DNA of 64,000 nt from Nocardioides ochotonae. Its GTDB lineage: Bacteria; Actinomycetota; Actinomycetes; Propionibacteriales; Nocardioidaceae. This document shows, one piece after another, positions 16,301 through 25,120 of this stretch. Under the pieces are notes generated by a model that was given only the letters and a program-made list of their open reading frames with translations, ran no database searches and had not been told where the DNA came from. The stretch lies in the NCBI RefSeq assembly GCF_011420305.2, contig NZ_CP061769.1:3211001-3275000 (forward strand), given 5' to 3'. The number at the start of each line of letters is the position of its first letter. Position 1 is the first letter of the stretch. The translations under genes and the position numbers were made by a program.

Positions 16301-17095
16301 ATGACCGACTCGACAGTCCTCCTCGACCTCACCGACGGCGTCGCGACGGTGACCCTGAACCGCCCCGGGGCGATGAACAGCCTCGACGTGGCGACCAAGG
16401 TGCTGTTGCGCGACACGCTCCAGCAGGTGGCCGACGACCCGGCCGCGCGCTGCGTGGTGCTGACCGGCACCGGCCGCGCGTTCTGCACCGGTCAGGACCT
16501 CAAGGAACACATCGAGATCCTCCAGAGCGACAGCAGCGAGCAGCTGTTCCGCACCGTCGAGGAGCACTACAACCCGATCGTCACCGCGATCGCGACGATG
16601 CCCAAGCCGGTGATCGCCGCGGTCAACGGGGTCGCGGCGGGCGCGGGCGCGAGCATCGCGATGGCCTGCGACCTGCGGGTGGTCGCCGACACCGCGGGCT
16701 TCAACACGGCGTTCGCCAACGTGGCGCTCTCCTGCGACACCGGCGCCAGCTACTTCCTGCCGCAGCTGGTCGGCAAGGCTCGGGCGCTGGACCTGCTGTA
16801 CTTCCCCCGCACCGTCGGCGCGGCCGAGGCCCTCGAGGTGGGGCTGGCCAGCAAGGTGGTCGCGGCTGCGGACCTGGGCCCGGAGGTCGGGCTGCTGGCC
16901 CAGCGCCTCGCCGAGGGGCCGACCCTGGCCTACGCGGCGATCCGGCGCGCCGTCGACCACTCCGCCGGCCACGGTCTCGCCGACTCGCTCGCCTTCGAGG
17001 GCCAGATGATGAGCCTCACCGGCGCCACGGCCGACCACCGCACCGCGGTGGCCGCGTTCGTGGCGAAGGAGCAGCCGGTCTACCAGGGGCGCTGA
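16301..17095 (+). CDS. Enoyl-CoA hydratase/isomerase family protein
   Basis: A 264-residue crotonase. The CoA/oxyanion regions are GTGRAFCTGQDLKEH and NGVAAGAGASIAMACDLRVV. The second active-site segment ANVALSCDTGASYFLPQLVG has an aspartate (D149 region) with DTGASYFLP, as in PaaG-type isomerases, rather than the glutamate of classical hydratases. It may therefore be a ring-opening epoxyphenylacetyl-CoA isomerase or another isomerase; other paa genes are absent, so the substrate is open. ATG 16301 fits the family start MTDSTVLLDL. Isolated gene between two minus-strand operons. Confidence 0.88.
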   Translation: MTDSTVLLDLTDGVATVTLNRPGAMNSLDVATKVLLRDTLQQVADDPAARCVVLTGTGRAFCTGQDLKEHIEILQSDSSEQLFRTVEEHYNPIVTAIATMPKPVIAAVNGVAAGAGASIAMACDLRVVADTAGFNTAFANVALSCDTGASYFLPQLVGKARALDLLYFPRTVGAAEALEVGLASKVVAAADLGPEVGLLAQRLAEGPTLAYAAIRRAVDHSAGHGLADSLAFEGQMMSLTGATADHRTAVAAFVAKEQPVYQGR

Positions 17096-17113
17096 GCGGC
17101 CGCTCGGCCCGGC

Positions 17114-17536
17114 TCAGACCACCTGGGTGAGGTAGGCCCAGGTGAACACGCCGACCCCGACGCCCATCCCGAGGTGGGCCAGCAGCGACAGCCACGGGCC
17201 CTGCGACCAGGTGTCACCGGCGCCCGCGGCGGCGTGCTTGCCGCGGACCGGCATCCAGCGGAGCAGGATCGCCAGGCCGGCGAGCGCGACGATCCACCAC
17301 AGGCCGATCGCCACGATGCCGGCGTTGGAGCCACCGAGCGCGGTGTCGTCGCCGGCGATGAGGAAGACCGTCCAGACCAGCAGGGCAAGGACCCCCGCGA
17401 CCGTGTGCACGTCGAGCAGGCGACGTCCCACCTGGAGCGAGCCGGCCGCCCGGGAACCGCCCAGGCGCACCCGGGTCAGGACCACCACGACCGCCGCGAG
17501 CACGGTCAGGACGTAGACGAGGACAGTCATGGACAC
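17114..17536 (-). CDS. Four-helix membrane protein at the end of the dapE operon
   Basis: A 140-residue protein with four hydrophobic segments: VLVYVLTVLAAVVVVLTRV, VAGVLALLVWTVFLIAGDD, IVAIGLWWIVALAGLAILL and LLAHLGMGVGVGVFTWAYLT. Histidines in the first, second and fourth regions could be ligands, but I recognise no family. Either GTG 17536 or ATG 17530 may start it. It lies 15 bp downstream of the DivIVA-domain gene and is the last of four genes. Confidence 0.8.
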   Translation of the reverse strand: MSMTVLVYVLTVLAAVVVVLTRVRLGGSRAAGSLQVGRRLLDVHTVAGVLALLVWTVFLIAGDDTALGGSNAGIVAIGLWWIVALAGLAILLRWMPVRGKHAAAGAGDTWSQGPWLSLLAHLGMGVGVGVFTWAYLTQVV

Positions 17537-17551
17537 GGGGGGCAGTGTGCC

Positions 17552-17875
17552 CTACGCAGTCTCGGCGTCGCCATCGCGCGGCGCCTCGATGGACATCCCC
17601 CGAGGGGTGTCGGCCGGTGCCGGGGGCGCGACGGGCTTCTCGAGCTGGCCGGCCAGCCGGTCCAGGAGGGCGTCCACCTCCGACATCCGGTAGCCCCGGA
17701 AGGCCAGCGAGAACCGCACCCGGCGCAGGTCCTCCGCACGCACCGGCTCGTCGGCGGGCACGAGCACGTCGGGGCGGTCGTCGTACTCCACGGACATGGG
17801 GGTCCCCCGTCCCGAGGCGACCACCGCCACGGCGCCCATCACGAGGACCAGCAGGATCGCGAAGAACCACATCAC
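17552..17875 (-). CDS. Membrane-anchored DivIVA-domain protein
   Basis: A 107-residue protein with an N-terminal membrane helix (MMWFFAILLVLVMGAVAVVA) and the DivIVA signature FSLAFRGYRMSEVDALLDRL at about 57-76, followed by an acidic, Pro-rich tail. The coiled-coil part is short, so this is a minimal DivIVA-like membrane or polar-site protein and not the essential Wag31. ATG overlaps the stop of the LOG gene (ATGA), indicating coupling. Confidence 0.88.
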   Translation of the reverse strand: MMWFFAILLVLVMGAVAVVASGRGTPMSVEYDDRPDVLVPADEPVRAEDLRRVRFSLAFRGYRMSEVDALLDRLAGQLEKPVAPPAPADTPRGMSIEAPRDGDAETA

Positions 17876-18600
17876 GGCGCGTGCTCCTCGCGTGCGGCCC
17901 GCAGCACGGCCACGGCCTCCTCGACGTCGTCGGTGATCAGGAGCATGTCGAGGTCGGACTGCTGGATCTTGCCCTCGGCGAGCACGGTGTCGCGCAGCCA
18001 GGCGACCAGCCCGGTCCAGTAGTCGGTGCCGAGCAGGATGATCGGGAAGCTGGTGACCTTGCGGGTCTGGACCAGGGTCATCGCCTCGAACAGCTCATCA
18101 AGGGTGCCCACGCCGCCCGGCAGCACCACGAAGCCCTGGGTGTACTTCACGAACATCGTCTTGCGCACGAAGAAGTAGCGGAAGTTGACCCCGGAGTCGA
18201 CCCACTCGTTGAGGCCGGACTCGAAGGGCAGCTCGATCCCCAGGCCGACGCTGAGGCCACCTGCCTCGCAGCAGCCCTTGTTGGCCGCCTCCATCGCGCC
18301 GGGGCCACCGCCGGTCACCACCGCGAAGTCGGACTCGGCGAGCGCGCGGCCGAGCCGCTCGCCCAGGGCGTACGCCGGGTCCTCGCGCGAGGTGCGCGCG
18401 GAGCCGAAGACCGCCACCGCCGGGCCGAGCTCGGCGAGCGCGCCGAAGCCCTCCACGAACTCGGCCTGGATCCGCAGCACCCGCCACGGGTCGGCGTGCA
18501 CCCACTCGGCCGGGCCGCGGGTGTCGAGCAGCCGCTGGTCGGTGGTCGTGCCGTCGATCTGCGTGCGCCGCTGGATCACCGGTCCCTTGTGCTTGGTCAT
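17872..18600 (-). CDS. LOG-family / TIGR00730 Rossmann-fold protein
   Basis: A 242-residue lysine-decarboxylase-like protein with the two LOG motifs: GGGPGAMEAANKG (about 117) and LPGGVGTLDELFE (about 180). LOG enzymes remove ribose 5'-phosphate from cytokinin nucleotides; many bacterial members have unproved substrates, possibly AMP-like nucleotides. The start overlaps the dapE stop (ATGA), and the stop overlaps the DivIVA-like gene. The dapE-LOG pairing is kept in M. tuberculosis (Rv1202/Rv1205 region, by memory). Confidence 0.92.
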   Translation of the reverse strand: MTKHKGPVIQRRTQIDGTTTDQRLLDTRGPAEWVHADPWRVLRIQAEFVEGFGALAELGPAVAVFGSARTSREDPAYALGERLGRALAESDFAVVTGGGPGAMEAANKGCCEAGGLSVGLGIELPFESGLNEWVDSGVNFRYFFVRKTMFVKYTQGFVVLPGGVGTLDELFEAMTLVQTRKVTSFPIILLGTDYWTGLVAWLRDTVLAEGKIQQSDLDMLLITDDVEEAVAVLRAAREEHAP

Positions 18601-19691
18601 GCCTCGCCTCCCAGCCAGGCGCGCAGCCGCGCCTCGCAGCGCTCGATGTCGGCCACCGGCACGTGCTCGTCCTGCTTGTGGGCGAACAGCGGGTCGCCGG
18701 GCCCGTAGTTGACCGCCGGGACCCCCAGCGCGGTGAACCGGGCCACGTCGGTCCAGCCGAACTTCGGGGCCACCTCGCCGCCGACGGCCGCGATGAAGGC
18801 CTGCGCCGCCGGGCGGTCCAGGCCAGGCAGGGCGCCGGGGGCGCTGTCGGTGACCGTGAGCGCGAAGCCGTCGAAGAACTCGCGGACGAACGCGAGCGCC
18901 TCCTCCTCGCTGCGGTCGGGGGCGTAGCGGAAGTTCACCGTCACCACGCACTCGTCGGGGATCACGTTGCCGGCGACGCCGCCGCGGATGCCGACGGCGT
19001 TGAGGCCCTCGTGGTACTCCAGCCCGTCGATGACCGGGCGGCGGGGCTCGTAGGCCTGGAGCCGGGCGAGCACCTCCCCCGCGGCGTGGATCGCGTTGAC
19101 GCCGCGCCAGCTGCGCGCGGAGTGGGCGCGCTCGCCGGTGGTGGCGACCTCGACGCGCAGGGTCCCCTGGCAGCCGGCCTCGACCGCGGCGTTCGAGGGC
19201 TCCATCAGGATCGCGAAGTCCGCGTGCAGCAGCTCGGGGTCGCTGGCCGCCAGGTGGGCCAGGCCGTTGTGCTCCGAGGCGATCTCCTCACCCTCGTAGA
19301 GCACGTAGGTCACGTCGCGCACCGGCTCGGCGAGGGCGTGCGCGAGCGTGAGGATGACCGCGTCGCCGCCCTTCATGTCGCAGGTGCCCAGGCCGTGCAG
19401 CACCCCGTCGACGAGGCGGCTGGGCAGGTTGTCGTTGACCGGGACGGTGTCGAGGTGCCCGGCGATGACAACGCGCTCGGGGCGGCCCAGCTCGGTGCGG
19501 GCGACGATCGTGTTCCCGCGTCGTACGACGTGGAGGTGGGCCAGGGGCTGCAGCGCGGCCTCGACGGCGTCGGCGATCGCACGCTCCCCCAGGCTGACGG
19601 ACTCGATGTCGACGAGCGCAGCGGTGAGGGCGACCGCGCCGATGCTCAGATCCAGCGTCGGGCGTCCGGTGTCCTGGTCGGTGGAGGTCAT
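18597..19691 (-). CDS. dapE: Succinyl-diaminopimelate desuccinylase
   Basis: Zinc-dependent M20 hydrolase that removes succinate from N-succinyl-LL-DAP in the lysine/peptidoglycan pathway. The 364-residue product has the M20 ligands in GHLDTVP (H and D), CDMKGGD, LYEGEEIAS (catalytic Glu pair) and LMEPSNA, and the dimerisation lid with TGERAHSARSWRGVNAIH. ATG 19689-19691 gives the normal family length; a far-upstream extension is not conserved. First gene of a four-gene operon (dapE, LOG, DivIVA-like, membrane protein). dapD and dapC lie elsewhere in the window. Confidence 0.94.
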   Translation of the reverse strand: MTSTDQDTGRPTLDLSIGAVALTAALVDIESVSLGERAIADAVEAALQPLAHLHVVRRGNTIVARTELGRPERVVIAGHLDTVPVNDNLPSRLVDGVLHGLGTCDMKGGDAVILTLAHALAEPVRDVTYVLYEGEEIASEHNGLAHLAASDPELLHADFAILMEPSNAAVEAGCQGTLRVEVATTGERAHSARSWRGVNAIHAAGEVLARLQAYEPRRPVIDGLEYHEGLNAVGIRGGVAGNVIPDECVVTVNFRYAPDRSEEEALAFVREFFDGFALTVTDSAPGALPGLDRPAAQAFIAAVGGEVAPKFGWTDVARFTALGVPAVNYGPGDPLFAHKQDEHVPVADIERCEARLRAWLGGEA

Positions 19692-19767
19692 GACTGAAGT
19701 CAACCAGCCGCCGCTCACCGTCGCGCCCGCCACCGGCAACCGGGCGCCCCGAACGGCTACCGGATTG

Positions 19768-19783
19768 CTAGAACGCGTTCTAG
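19768..19783. promoter_or_regulatory. KstR-type palindromic operator
   Basis: Perfect 16-bp palindrome CTAGAACGCGTTCTAG ending 10 bp before the ATG of the LLM oxidoreductase. It fully satisfies TNNAACNNGTTNNA, the published motif of the TetR-type sterol-catabolism repressor KstR of mycobacteria and rhodococci. No kstR gene is in the window. Confidence 0.7.
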
Positions 19784-19793
19784 TGTGGCGGCC

Positions 19794-20636
19794 ATGCGCC
19801 ACGGAATCGTCCTGTTCACCTCCGACCGCGGCATCACGCCCGCCGCCCTGGGCCGGGCCGCCGAGGAGCGCGGGTTCGCCACGCTCTACGTGCCCGAGCA
19901 CACCCACATCCCCGTGCGGCGCACGGCGGCGCACCCCGGGACCGGCGACGAGACGCTGCCCGACGACCGCTACACGCGCACCCTCGACCCGTGGGTCTCG
20001 CTGGCGACGGTCGCCGCGGTGACCGAGCGGATCGGGCTGGCGACCGCGGTCGCGCTGCCGGTCGAGTCCGACCCGATCACGCTCGCCAAGCAGATCGCCA
20101 CCCTCGACCACCTCTCCGGTGGCCGGGTCACGCTGGGCGCGGGGTTCGGCTGGAACACCGACGAGCTCGAGGACCACCACGTCCCGCCCGGGCGGCGGCG
20201 CACGGTGCTCAAGGAGTACGTCGAGGCGATGCGCGCCCTGTGGACCCAGGAGGAGGCCTCCTACGCCGGCGAGCACGTCTCGTTCGGCCCCTCGTGGGCC
20301 TACCCCAAGCCGATCGGCCGGGTGCCGCTGGTGATCGGTGCCGGCGGCGGCCCGAAGACCTTCCGCTGGATCGCCGCGCACGCGGACGGGTGGATGACCA
20401 CCCCGCAGCAGACCGACATCAGCGCGCACATCGAGGCGCTGAAGAAGGCCTGGGCCGAGGCCGGGCGCAGCGGACAGCCCGACATCCGGGTGCTGATCGC
20501 GTTCCGCCCCGACCCCGCCGACCTCGCCGCCTGGGCGGAGGCCGGCGTCACCGAGCTGATCTGGGGCGTCCCGGACGCCGCGCCCGACGGCGTACTCGCC
20601 CACCTGGACAAGCTCGTCGGACGCCTCGGCCTCTGA
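19794..20636 (+). CDS. LLM-class (F420-dependent type) oxidoreductase
   Basis: A 280-residue luciferase-like monooxygenase-fold protein. Family marks are RAAEERGFATLYVPEHTHIP, IATLDHLSGGRVTLGAGFGW and VPLVIGAGGGPKTFRW. Most actinobacterial members use coenzyme F420 to reduce or oxidise lipidic carbonyl or alcohol groups; F420 use is inferred from the subfamily. ATG 19794 is chosen (GTG 19785 is in frame). The KstR-type palindrome just upstream suggests steroid- or cholesterol-linked regulation. Divergent from dapE by 102 bp. Confidence 0.88.
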   Translation: MRHGIVLFTSDRGITPAALGRAAEERGFATLYVPEHTHIPVRRTAAHPGTGDETLPDDRYTRTLDPWVSLATVAAVTERIGLATAVALPVESDPITLAKQIATLDHLSGGRVTLGAGFGWNTDELEDHHVPPGRRRTVLKEYVEAMRALWTQEEASYAGEHVSFGPSWAYPKPIGRVPLVIGAGGGPKTFRWIAAHADGWMTTPQQTDISAHIEALKKAWAEAGRSGQPDIRVLIAFRPDPADLAAWAEAGVTELIWGVPDAAPDGVLAHLDKLVGRLGL

Positions 20637-20640
20637 CCCC

Positions 20641-20677
20641 TCGCCGAGTCGGCGCGCCAGGGGCGCCGACTCGGCGA
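20641..20677. terminator. Bidirectional hairpin between LLM and ileS
   Basis: Perfect 15-bp stem (TCGCCGAGTCGGCGC and complement) with a 7-nt loop between convergent stop codons. Long GC-rich stem without U-tract. Confidence 0.7.
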
Positions 20678-20687
20678 TCAGGGTGGG

Positions 20688-23600
20688 TCAGGCCTTGCGG
20701 ATCACCAGCCTCGCCTGCTCGCCGTCGCCGACGGTCACGGTGGTGACCGCGTCGGTGCCGGCGCCGTCGACCGCGTCGCTCACGTCGTACGACGTCGCGA
20801 GGGTCTCCCCGGCCACGAGCTTCTCGTGGGTGCGCGCGGCGTCCTGGACGGCGCCGGAGCCGGCGATGGTGAGCGCGATGCGGTCGGAGACCTCGAGGCC
20901 GGCCTCGCGGCGGGCCTGCTGGACCGCGCGGACCAGGTCGCGGGCCAGGCCCTCGGCGGCCAGCTCCGGGGTGACCGCGGTGTCGAGCACCACGAAGCCA
21001 CCGCCGGCGAGCATGCCCAGCGCGGTGTCGTCGCCGGTGGTGCCGGCGACGGTCTCCAGGGTGTACTCGCCCTCCTGGAGCACCAGGCCGCCCGCGGTCA
21101 CGGTGCCGTCCTCGGCCACCGACCAGTCACCGCTCTTGGAGCCCTTGATCGCGCGCTGGACGTCCTTGCCCAGCCGCGGCCCGGCGGCGCGGGCGTGGAC
21201 GGTGAGCTTCTGCTCCACGCCGTACGCCGAGGCCTCGTCGGAGGCGGCATCGAGCAGGCGGACCTGCTTGACGTTGAGCTCGTCGGCGACGATCGAGGTG
21301 AACCCGGCCAGTGCCGCGGCGTCCTCGACGACCACGGTCAGCGAGGCCAGCGGCAGCCGGTTGCGCAGCCCCGAGGCCTTGCGCAGCGCCGAGGCGGCCG
21401 AGCAGACCTCGCGGACCTGGTCCATCGCGGCGACGAGGGCGTCGTCGGCCGGCAGCTCCTCGGGCGTCGGCCAGTCGGTCAGGTGCACCGAGCGGCCGCC
21501 GGTGAGCCCGCGCCAGATCTCCTCCGCGGTCATCGGCAGCAGCGGGGCGACCGTGCGGGTCACGACCTCCAGCACCGTGGCGAGGGTGTCGAACGCCTCC
21601 GGCGAGGCCTCCCAGAACCGGTCGCGCGAGCGGCGGATGTACCAGTTGGTGAGCACGTCGATGAACCCGCGCGTGGTCTCGCAGGCGTCCGCGATCGCGT
21701 AGGCGTCGAGCTGCTCGGTCATCGTCGCGACGTACTGGCGGGTCTTGGCCAGCAGGTAGCGGTCCAGCGGGTCGCTCGAGGTGGTCGAGCGGGTCGCCTC
21801 GTGGCCCGCGCCGTCGTTCGCCGCGTTGGCGTAGAGCTGGAAGAAGTACCAGCTGTTCCACAGCGGGATCATCACCTGGCGCACCGAGTCGCGGATGCCC
21901 TGCTCGGTGACGACCAGGTTGCCGCCGCGCAGGATCGGGCTGGCCATCAGGAACCAGCGCATCGCGTCGGCGCCGTCGCGGTCGAAGACCTCGCTGACGT
22001 CGGGGTAGTTGCGCAGCGACTTGCTCATCTTGTTGCCGTCGCTGCCCAGCACGATGCCGTGGCTGATGCAGGAGCGGAACGCCGGCTTGTCGAACAGCGC
22101 CGTGGCCAGCACGTGCAGCGTGTAGAACCAGCCGCGGGTCTGGCCGATGTACTCCACGATGAAGTCGCCCGGGAAGTGGCCCTGCTTCTCGGCGGTGCCG
22201 TCGAACCAGTCGCGGTTCTCGAAGGGGTAGTGGTTCTGGGCGAACGACATCGACCCGGAGTCGAACCACACGTCGAGCACGTCCGGCACGCGGCGCATCA
22301 TCGAGCGCCCGGTCGGGTCGTCGGGGTTCGGGCGCACCAGGTCGTCCACGAACGGACGGTGCAGGTTGGGCTCGCCGTCCGCCCCGCGCGGGATCCGGCC
22401 GAAGTCGCGCTCGATCTCCTCGAAGGAGCCGTACACGTCGAGGCGGGGGTACGCCGGGTCGTCGCTCTTCCACACCGGCACCGGGCTGCCCCAGAACCGG
22501 TTCCGGGTGATCGACCAGTCGCGGGCGTTCTCCAGCCACTTGCCGAACTGGCCGTCCTTGATGTGCTCGGGCACCCAGCGGATCTGCTGGTTGAGCTCGA
22601 CCATCCGGTCCTTGAACGCGGTGACCTCGACGAACCACGAGGAGACGCCCTTGTAGATCAGCGGCTCGCGGCAGCGCCAGCAGTGCGGGTAGGAGTGGTC
22701 GTAGGTCTCGCGGCGCAGCAGGATGGTGCCCTCGGTGACCGAGCCGCGCTCGCCCTCGCCGCGGGTGGCGGCCTTGAGGTGGTCGATGATCTGCAGGTTC
22801 GCGTCGAAGACCAGCACCCCGGCGTACTCCTCGACCGGGTGGGTGAACCGGCCGTCCTTGCCGACCGGCATCACCGCCTCGATGCCCTCGCGGTCGGTGA
22901 CCTCCTTGTCGACCTCACCGAACGCCCCGGCGGTGTGCACCACGCCGGTGCCGTCGGTGGTGGTGACGGCGTCGTCGGCGGCGACCACGCGGAAGGCGTT
23001 CTCGTGGCCCAGGTAGTAGCCGAACGGCGGGGTGTAGCGGCGCCCGAGCAGGTCGGAGCCGCGGTAGCGGCCGAGCACCGTGAACTCGCCCTCGGCGTCG
23101 GCGAGCTCGCGCCGGTACGCCGGGAGGCGGGCCTCGGCGAGCAGGTAGCGCGCGGTCTTCTCGGTGCCCGGGACCGGCGCCTCGACCACGACGTAGTCGA
23201 TGTCGGAGCCGACCATCACCGCGAGGTTGGAGGGCAGCGTCCACGGGGTCGTGGTCCAGATCAGGATGTGCGCGCCGTCGAGCACCGGGTCCTCACCCGT
23301 CGCCTCGAGCGGGTAGCCGACGGTGACGGCCGGGTCCTGGCGGTCCTTGTAGACGTCGTCGTCCATGCGCAGCTCGTGGTTGGACAGCGGCGTCTCGTCG
23401 TTCCAGCAGTAGGGCAGCACCCGGAAGCCCTCGTAGACCAGGCCCTTGTCGTGCAGGGTCTTGAACGCCCAGATGACGCTCTCCATGTAGGAGGGGTTGA
23501 ACGTCTTGTAGTCGTTGTCGAAGTCGACCCAGCGGGCCTGGCGGGTCACGTAGTCGCGCCACTCGCCGGCGTACTTCAGCACCGAGGCGCGGCAGGCGTC

Positions 23601-23990
23601 GTTGAACTTGTCGATGCCCATCTCGACGATCTCGTCGGTGGTCTTGATGCCGTTGAGGCGCATCGCCTCGAGCTCGGCGGGCAGGCCGTGGGTGTCCCAG
23701 CCGAAGCGGCGCTCGACGCGCTTGCCGCGCATCGTCTGGTAGCGCGGGACGATGTCCTTGACGTAGCCGGTGAGCAGGTGGCCGTAGTGCGGCAGCCCGT
23801 TGGCGAACGGCGGGCCGTCGTAGAAGACGAACTCGTTGGCGCCGTCGGCCCCCGGGTCGCGCGCCTCGACGCTGGCCGTGAACGTGCCGTCCTCGTCCCA
23901 GTAGGCCAGGACCTTCTTCTCGATCTCGGGGAAGCGAGGGCTGGAGGGGACGGCGTCGTGGCCGGCGGTGGAGACCTTGGGGTAGGTCAT
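20688..23990 (-). CDS. ileS: Isoleucyl-tRNA synthetase, long (type II) form
   Basis: Class I aminoacyl-tRNA synthetase charging tRNA-Ile. The 1100-residue length and the C-terminal extension are typical of the eukaryote-like type II IleRS, the class associated with natural mupirocin tolerance. The HIGH-type motif is in [14 protein letters not shown] (about residue 70) and the KMSKS loop is [13 protein letters not shown] (about residue 650). The editing domain contains [19 protein letters not shown] 23988-23990 follows an AGGAG site. Expression is evidently controlled by the T-box leader upstream. Confidence 0.97.
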   Translation of the reverse strand: MTYPKVSTAGHDAVPSSPRFPEIEKKVLAYWDEDGTFTASVEARDPGADGANEFVFYDGPPFANGLPHYGHLLTGYVKDIVPRYQTMRGKRVERRFGWDTHGLPAELEAMRLNGIKTTDEIVEMGIDKFNDACRASVLKYAGEWRDYVTRQARWVDFDNDYKTFNPSYMESVIWAFKTLHDKGLVYEGFRVLPYCWNDETPLSNHELRMDDDVYKDRQDPAVTVGYPLEATGEDPVLDGAHILIWTTTPWTLPSNLAVMVGSDIDYVVVEAPVPGTEKTARYLLAEARLPAYRRELADAEGEFTVLGRYRGSDLLGRRYTPPFGYYLGHENAFRVVAADDAVTTTDGTGVVHTAGAFGEVDKEVTDREGIEAVMPVGKDGRFTHPVEEYAGVLVFDANLQIIDHLKAATRGEGERGSVTEGTILLRRETYDHSYPHCWRCREPLIYKGVSSWFVEVTAFKDRMVELNQQIRWVPEHIKDGQFGKWLENARDWSITRNRFWGSPVPVWKSDDPAYPRLDVYGSFEEIERDFGRIPRGADGEPNLHRPFVDDLVRPNPDDPTGRSMMRRVPDVLDVWFDSGSMSFAQNHYPFENRDWFDGTAEKQGHFPGDFIVEYIGQTRGWFYTLHVLATALFDKPAFRSCISHGIVLGSDGNKMSKSLRNYPDVSEVFDRDGADAMRWFLMASPILRGGNLVVTEQGIRDSVRQVMIPLWNSWYFFQLYANAANDGAGHEATRSTTSSDPLDRYLLAKTRQYVATMTEQLDAYAIADACETTRGFIDVLTNWYIRRSRDRFWEASPEAFDTLATVLEVVTRTVAPLLPMTAEEIWRGLTGGRSVHLTDWPTPEELPADDALVAAMDQVREVCSAASALRKASGLRNRLPLASLTVVVEDAAALAGFTSIVADELNVKQVRLLDAASDEASAYGVEQKLTVHARAAGPRLGKDVQRAIKGSKSGDWSVAEDGTVTAGGLVLQEGEYTLETVAGTTGDDTALGMLAGGGFVVLDTAVTPELAAEGLARDLVRAVQQARREAGLEVSDRIALTIAGSGAVQDAARTHEKLVAGETLATSYDVSDAVDGAGTDAVTTVTVGDGEQARLVIRKA

Positions 23991-23996
23991 CGGGGG

Positions 23997-24205
23997 CTTC
24001 TCCTGGGTCGTCGTGCTCGGGCTCGGGCCACGAGGACGACGAATGCCGCGGTACCACCTCGTTTGCCCCGCCCCCAGGGACGAGACCACTCATTGTCGGC
24101 TGTGACGGGCCGGCCCGCCCGGTTCTACTGGGGTCCGCGTGGAACGTGGTGCCGCGGACCTGTTCTTCCGGGGGCTCGCCGCTGATGACGGCTCGAACGC
24201 CTGTG
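23997..24205 (-). promoter_or_regulatory. T-box riboswitch (translational, short stem I, isoleucine specifier)
   Basis: The ileS leader has the T-box sequence GGTGGTACCGCGG (24058-24046), which pairs with the acceptor end of uncharged tRNA. Upstream is a compact stem-loop GAGCCGTCATCAGCGGCGAG with ATC (24186-24184) as specifier codon, matching tRNA-Ile, and a CCCCCGGAAGAACAGG segment resembling the stem II/IIA-B element. A long hairpin and the AGGAG Shine-Dalgarno (near 24000) follow, and there is no U-tract terminator. This is the architecture of actinobacterial ileS T-boxes, where uncharged tRNA-Ile frees the ribosome site. Confidence 0.92.
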
Positions 24206-24210
24206 TCTCA

Positions 24211-24240
24211 AGGGTACGCGGGGCGCCGGAGCCGCGCCAA
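24211..24240 (-). promoter_or_regulatory. Promoter of the ileS T-box transcript
   Basis: On the minus strand TTGGCG (24240-24235) and TACCCT (24216-24211) are separated by 18 bp, placing the start of transcription around 24204, just ahead of the T-box stem I. Confidence 0.6.
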
Positions 24241-24290
24241 CCGGTTGGCGCTCGTGGACGAGCGGGCAGAAGTCGCCCGCCCGGGCCGGC

Positions 24291-24433
24291 TCACGCGGCG
24301 CGGCACACCCGGCATCGCACCTCTGCCCGTGCGGCCACGGCTGCCTCCAGCACGCGGCTCGCGAGGTGAGCGCGAGCAGCTGCCCGGTGGTCGCGGCGCC
24401 GCCGAGCTGCTCCAGGGCCTCGAGGACTGACAC
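24291..24433 (-). pseudogene. Relic of an AbiEi-type HTH antitoxin-like gene
   Basis: From GTG 24433 the frame reads SVLEALEQLGGAATTGQLLA, the typical winged-helix N-terminus of AbiEi/type IV antitoxin-like proteins. After LTSR the similarity resumes in another frame (RVLEAAVAARAEVRCRVC), then meets a stop at 24291-24293. That is one frameshift and loss of everything after the first 45 or so residues. The family assignment rests on a short segment and is tentative. Confidence 0.35.
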
Positions 24434-24528
24434 CCCGCCACCCTGACCCGGAAGCGGCCCCGGCGCGCCCCGCGTCTCCACAGCTTGACCAGCACCGGTC
24501 GCGCTGCTCGGATGCGGAGATGAGTGAC

Positions 24529-25059
24529 ATGTGGCTCGACCCCGCCGAGGATCCCCGCGACTACTCCCCCGCCCGCGGCGAGAAGGGGACGGTGCTGCAG
24601 TACCTGCGCAACTACCGCCTGACCTTCGAGCTGAAGTGCCAGGACCTCGACGCCGAGCAGATGGCCCGGCGCGCGGTGCCGCCGTCCACGCTCTCGCTGC
24701 TCGGGCTGCTGCGCCACCTCGCCCAGATGGAGCACCACTGGTCGGTGCGGGTCCTGCGCGGCGTGGACACGCCCCAGCTCTTCAAGACCCCCGAGGACCG
24801 GGAGGCCGACCTGCACGGCGGCAGCGCGGACCCGGCCGTGGTCGAGGAGGCCTGGGCGACCTGGCGACAGGCCGGCGCCGAGGCCGACGCGGTGTACGCC
24901 GCAGAGGACTGGGACCGCCTCCTCGGCGATCCGGGCACCCCGGAGGAGGAGCGCACCGAGGTCCGCGACGTGATCGTGCACGTGCTCGAGGAGTACGCCC
25001 GCCACGTCGGGCACGCGGACCTGCTGCGCGAGTGCCTGGACGGGCGCACCGGGCAGTAA
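24529..25059 (+). CDS. DinB/DUF664-family protein
   Basis: A 176-residue four-helix DinB-superfamily protein: GTVLQYLRNYRLTFELKCQD, SLLGLLRHLAQMEHHWSVRV and VRDVIVHVLEEYARHVGHAD. Histidines in the HLAQMEHHW and YARHVGHADLL segments form the usual metal triad. Some family members are thiol-dependent (mycothiol or bacillithiol) transferases; that function is only possible here. ATG 24529 is nine bases after GGAG; ATG 24520 is in frame but touches the GGAG. A damaged member of the same superfamily lies at 51508-51910. Confidence 0.88.
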   Translation: MWLDPAEDPRDYSPARGEKGTVLQYLRNYRLTFELKCQDLDAEQMARRAVPPSTLSLLGLLRHLAQMEHHWSVRVLRGVDTPQLFKTPEDREADLHGGSADPAVVEEAWATWRQAGAEADAVYAAEDWDRLLGDPGTPEEERTEVRDVIVHVLEEYARHVGHADLLRECLDGRTGQ

Positions 25060-25064
25060 GACGA

Positions 25065-25104
25065 CACTCGCCCCTGCCCGGCGTCGGCCGGACAGGGGCG
25101 AGTG
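25065..25104. terminator. Bidirectional hairpin
   Basis: CACTCGCCCCTG pairs with CAGGGGCGAGTG (12 bp) around a loop with a further CCGGC/GCCGG pairing, between the convergent DinB and flavoenzyme genes. Confidence 0.7.
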
Positions 25105-25120
25105 GTGACGGGTCGCGGAC

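Noticed and set aside
20826..24185. Long open frame of over 1100 codons antisense to ileS
   Set aside because: Arginine/valine/glycine-rich frame mirroring the codon bias of ileS, no conserved motif, no RBS. An effect of high GC content.
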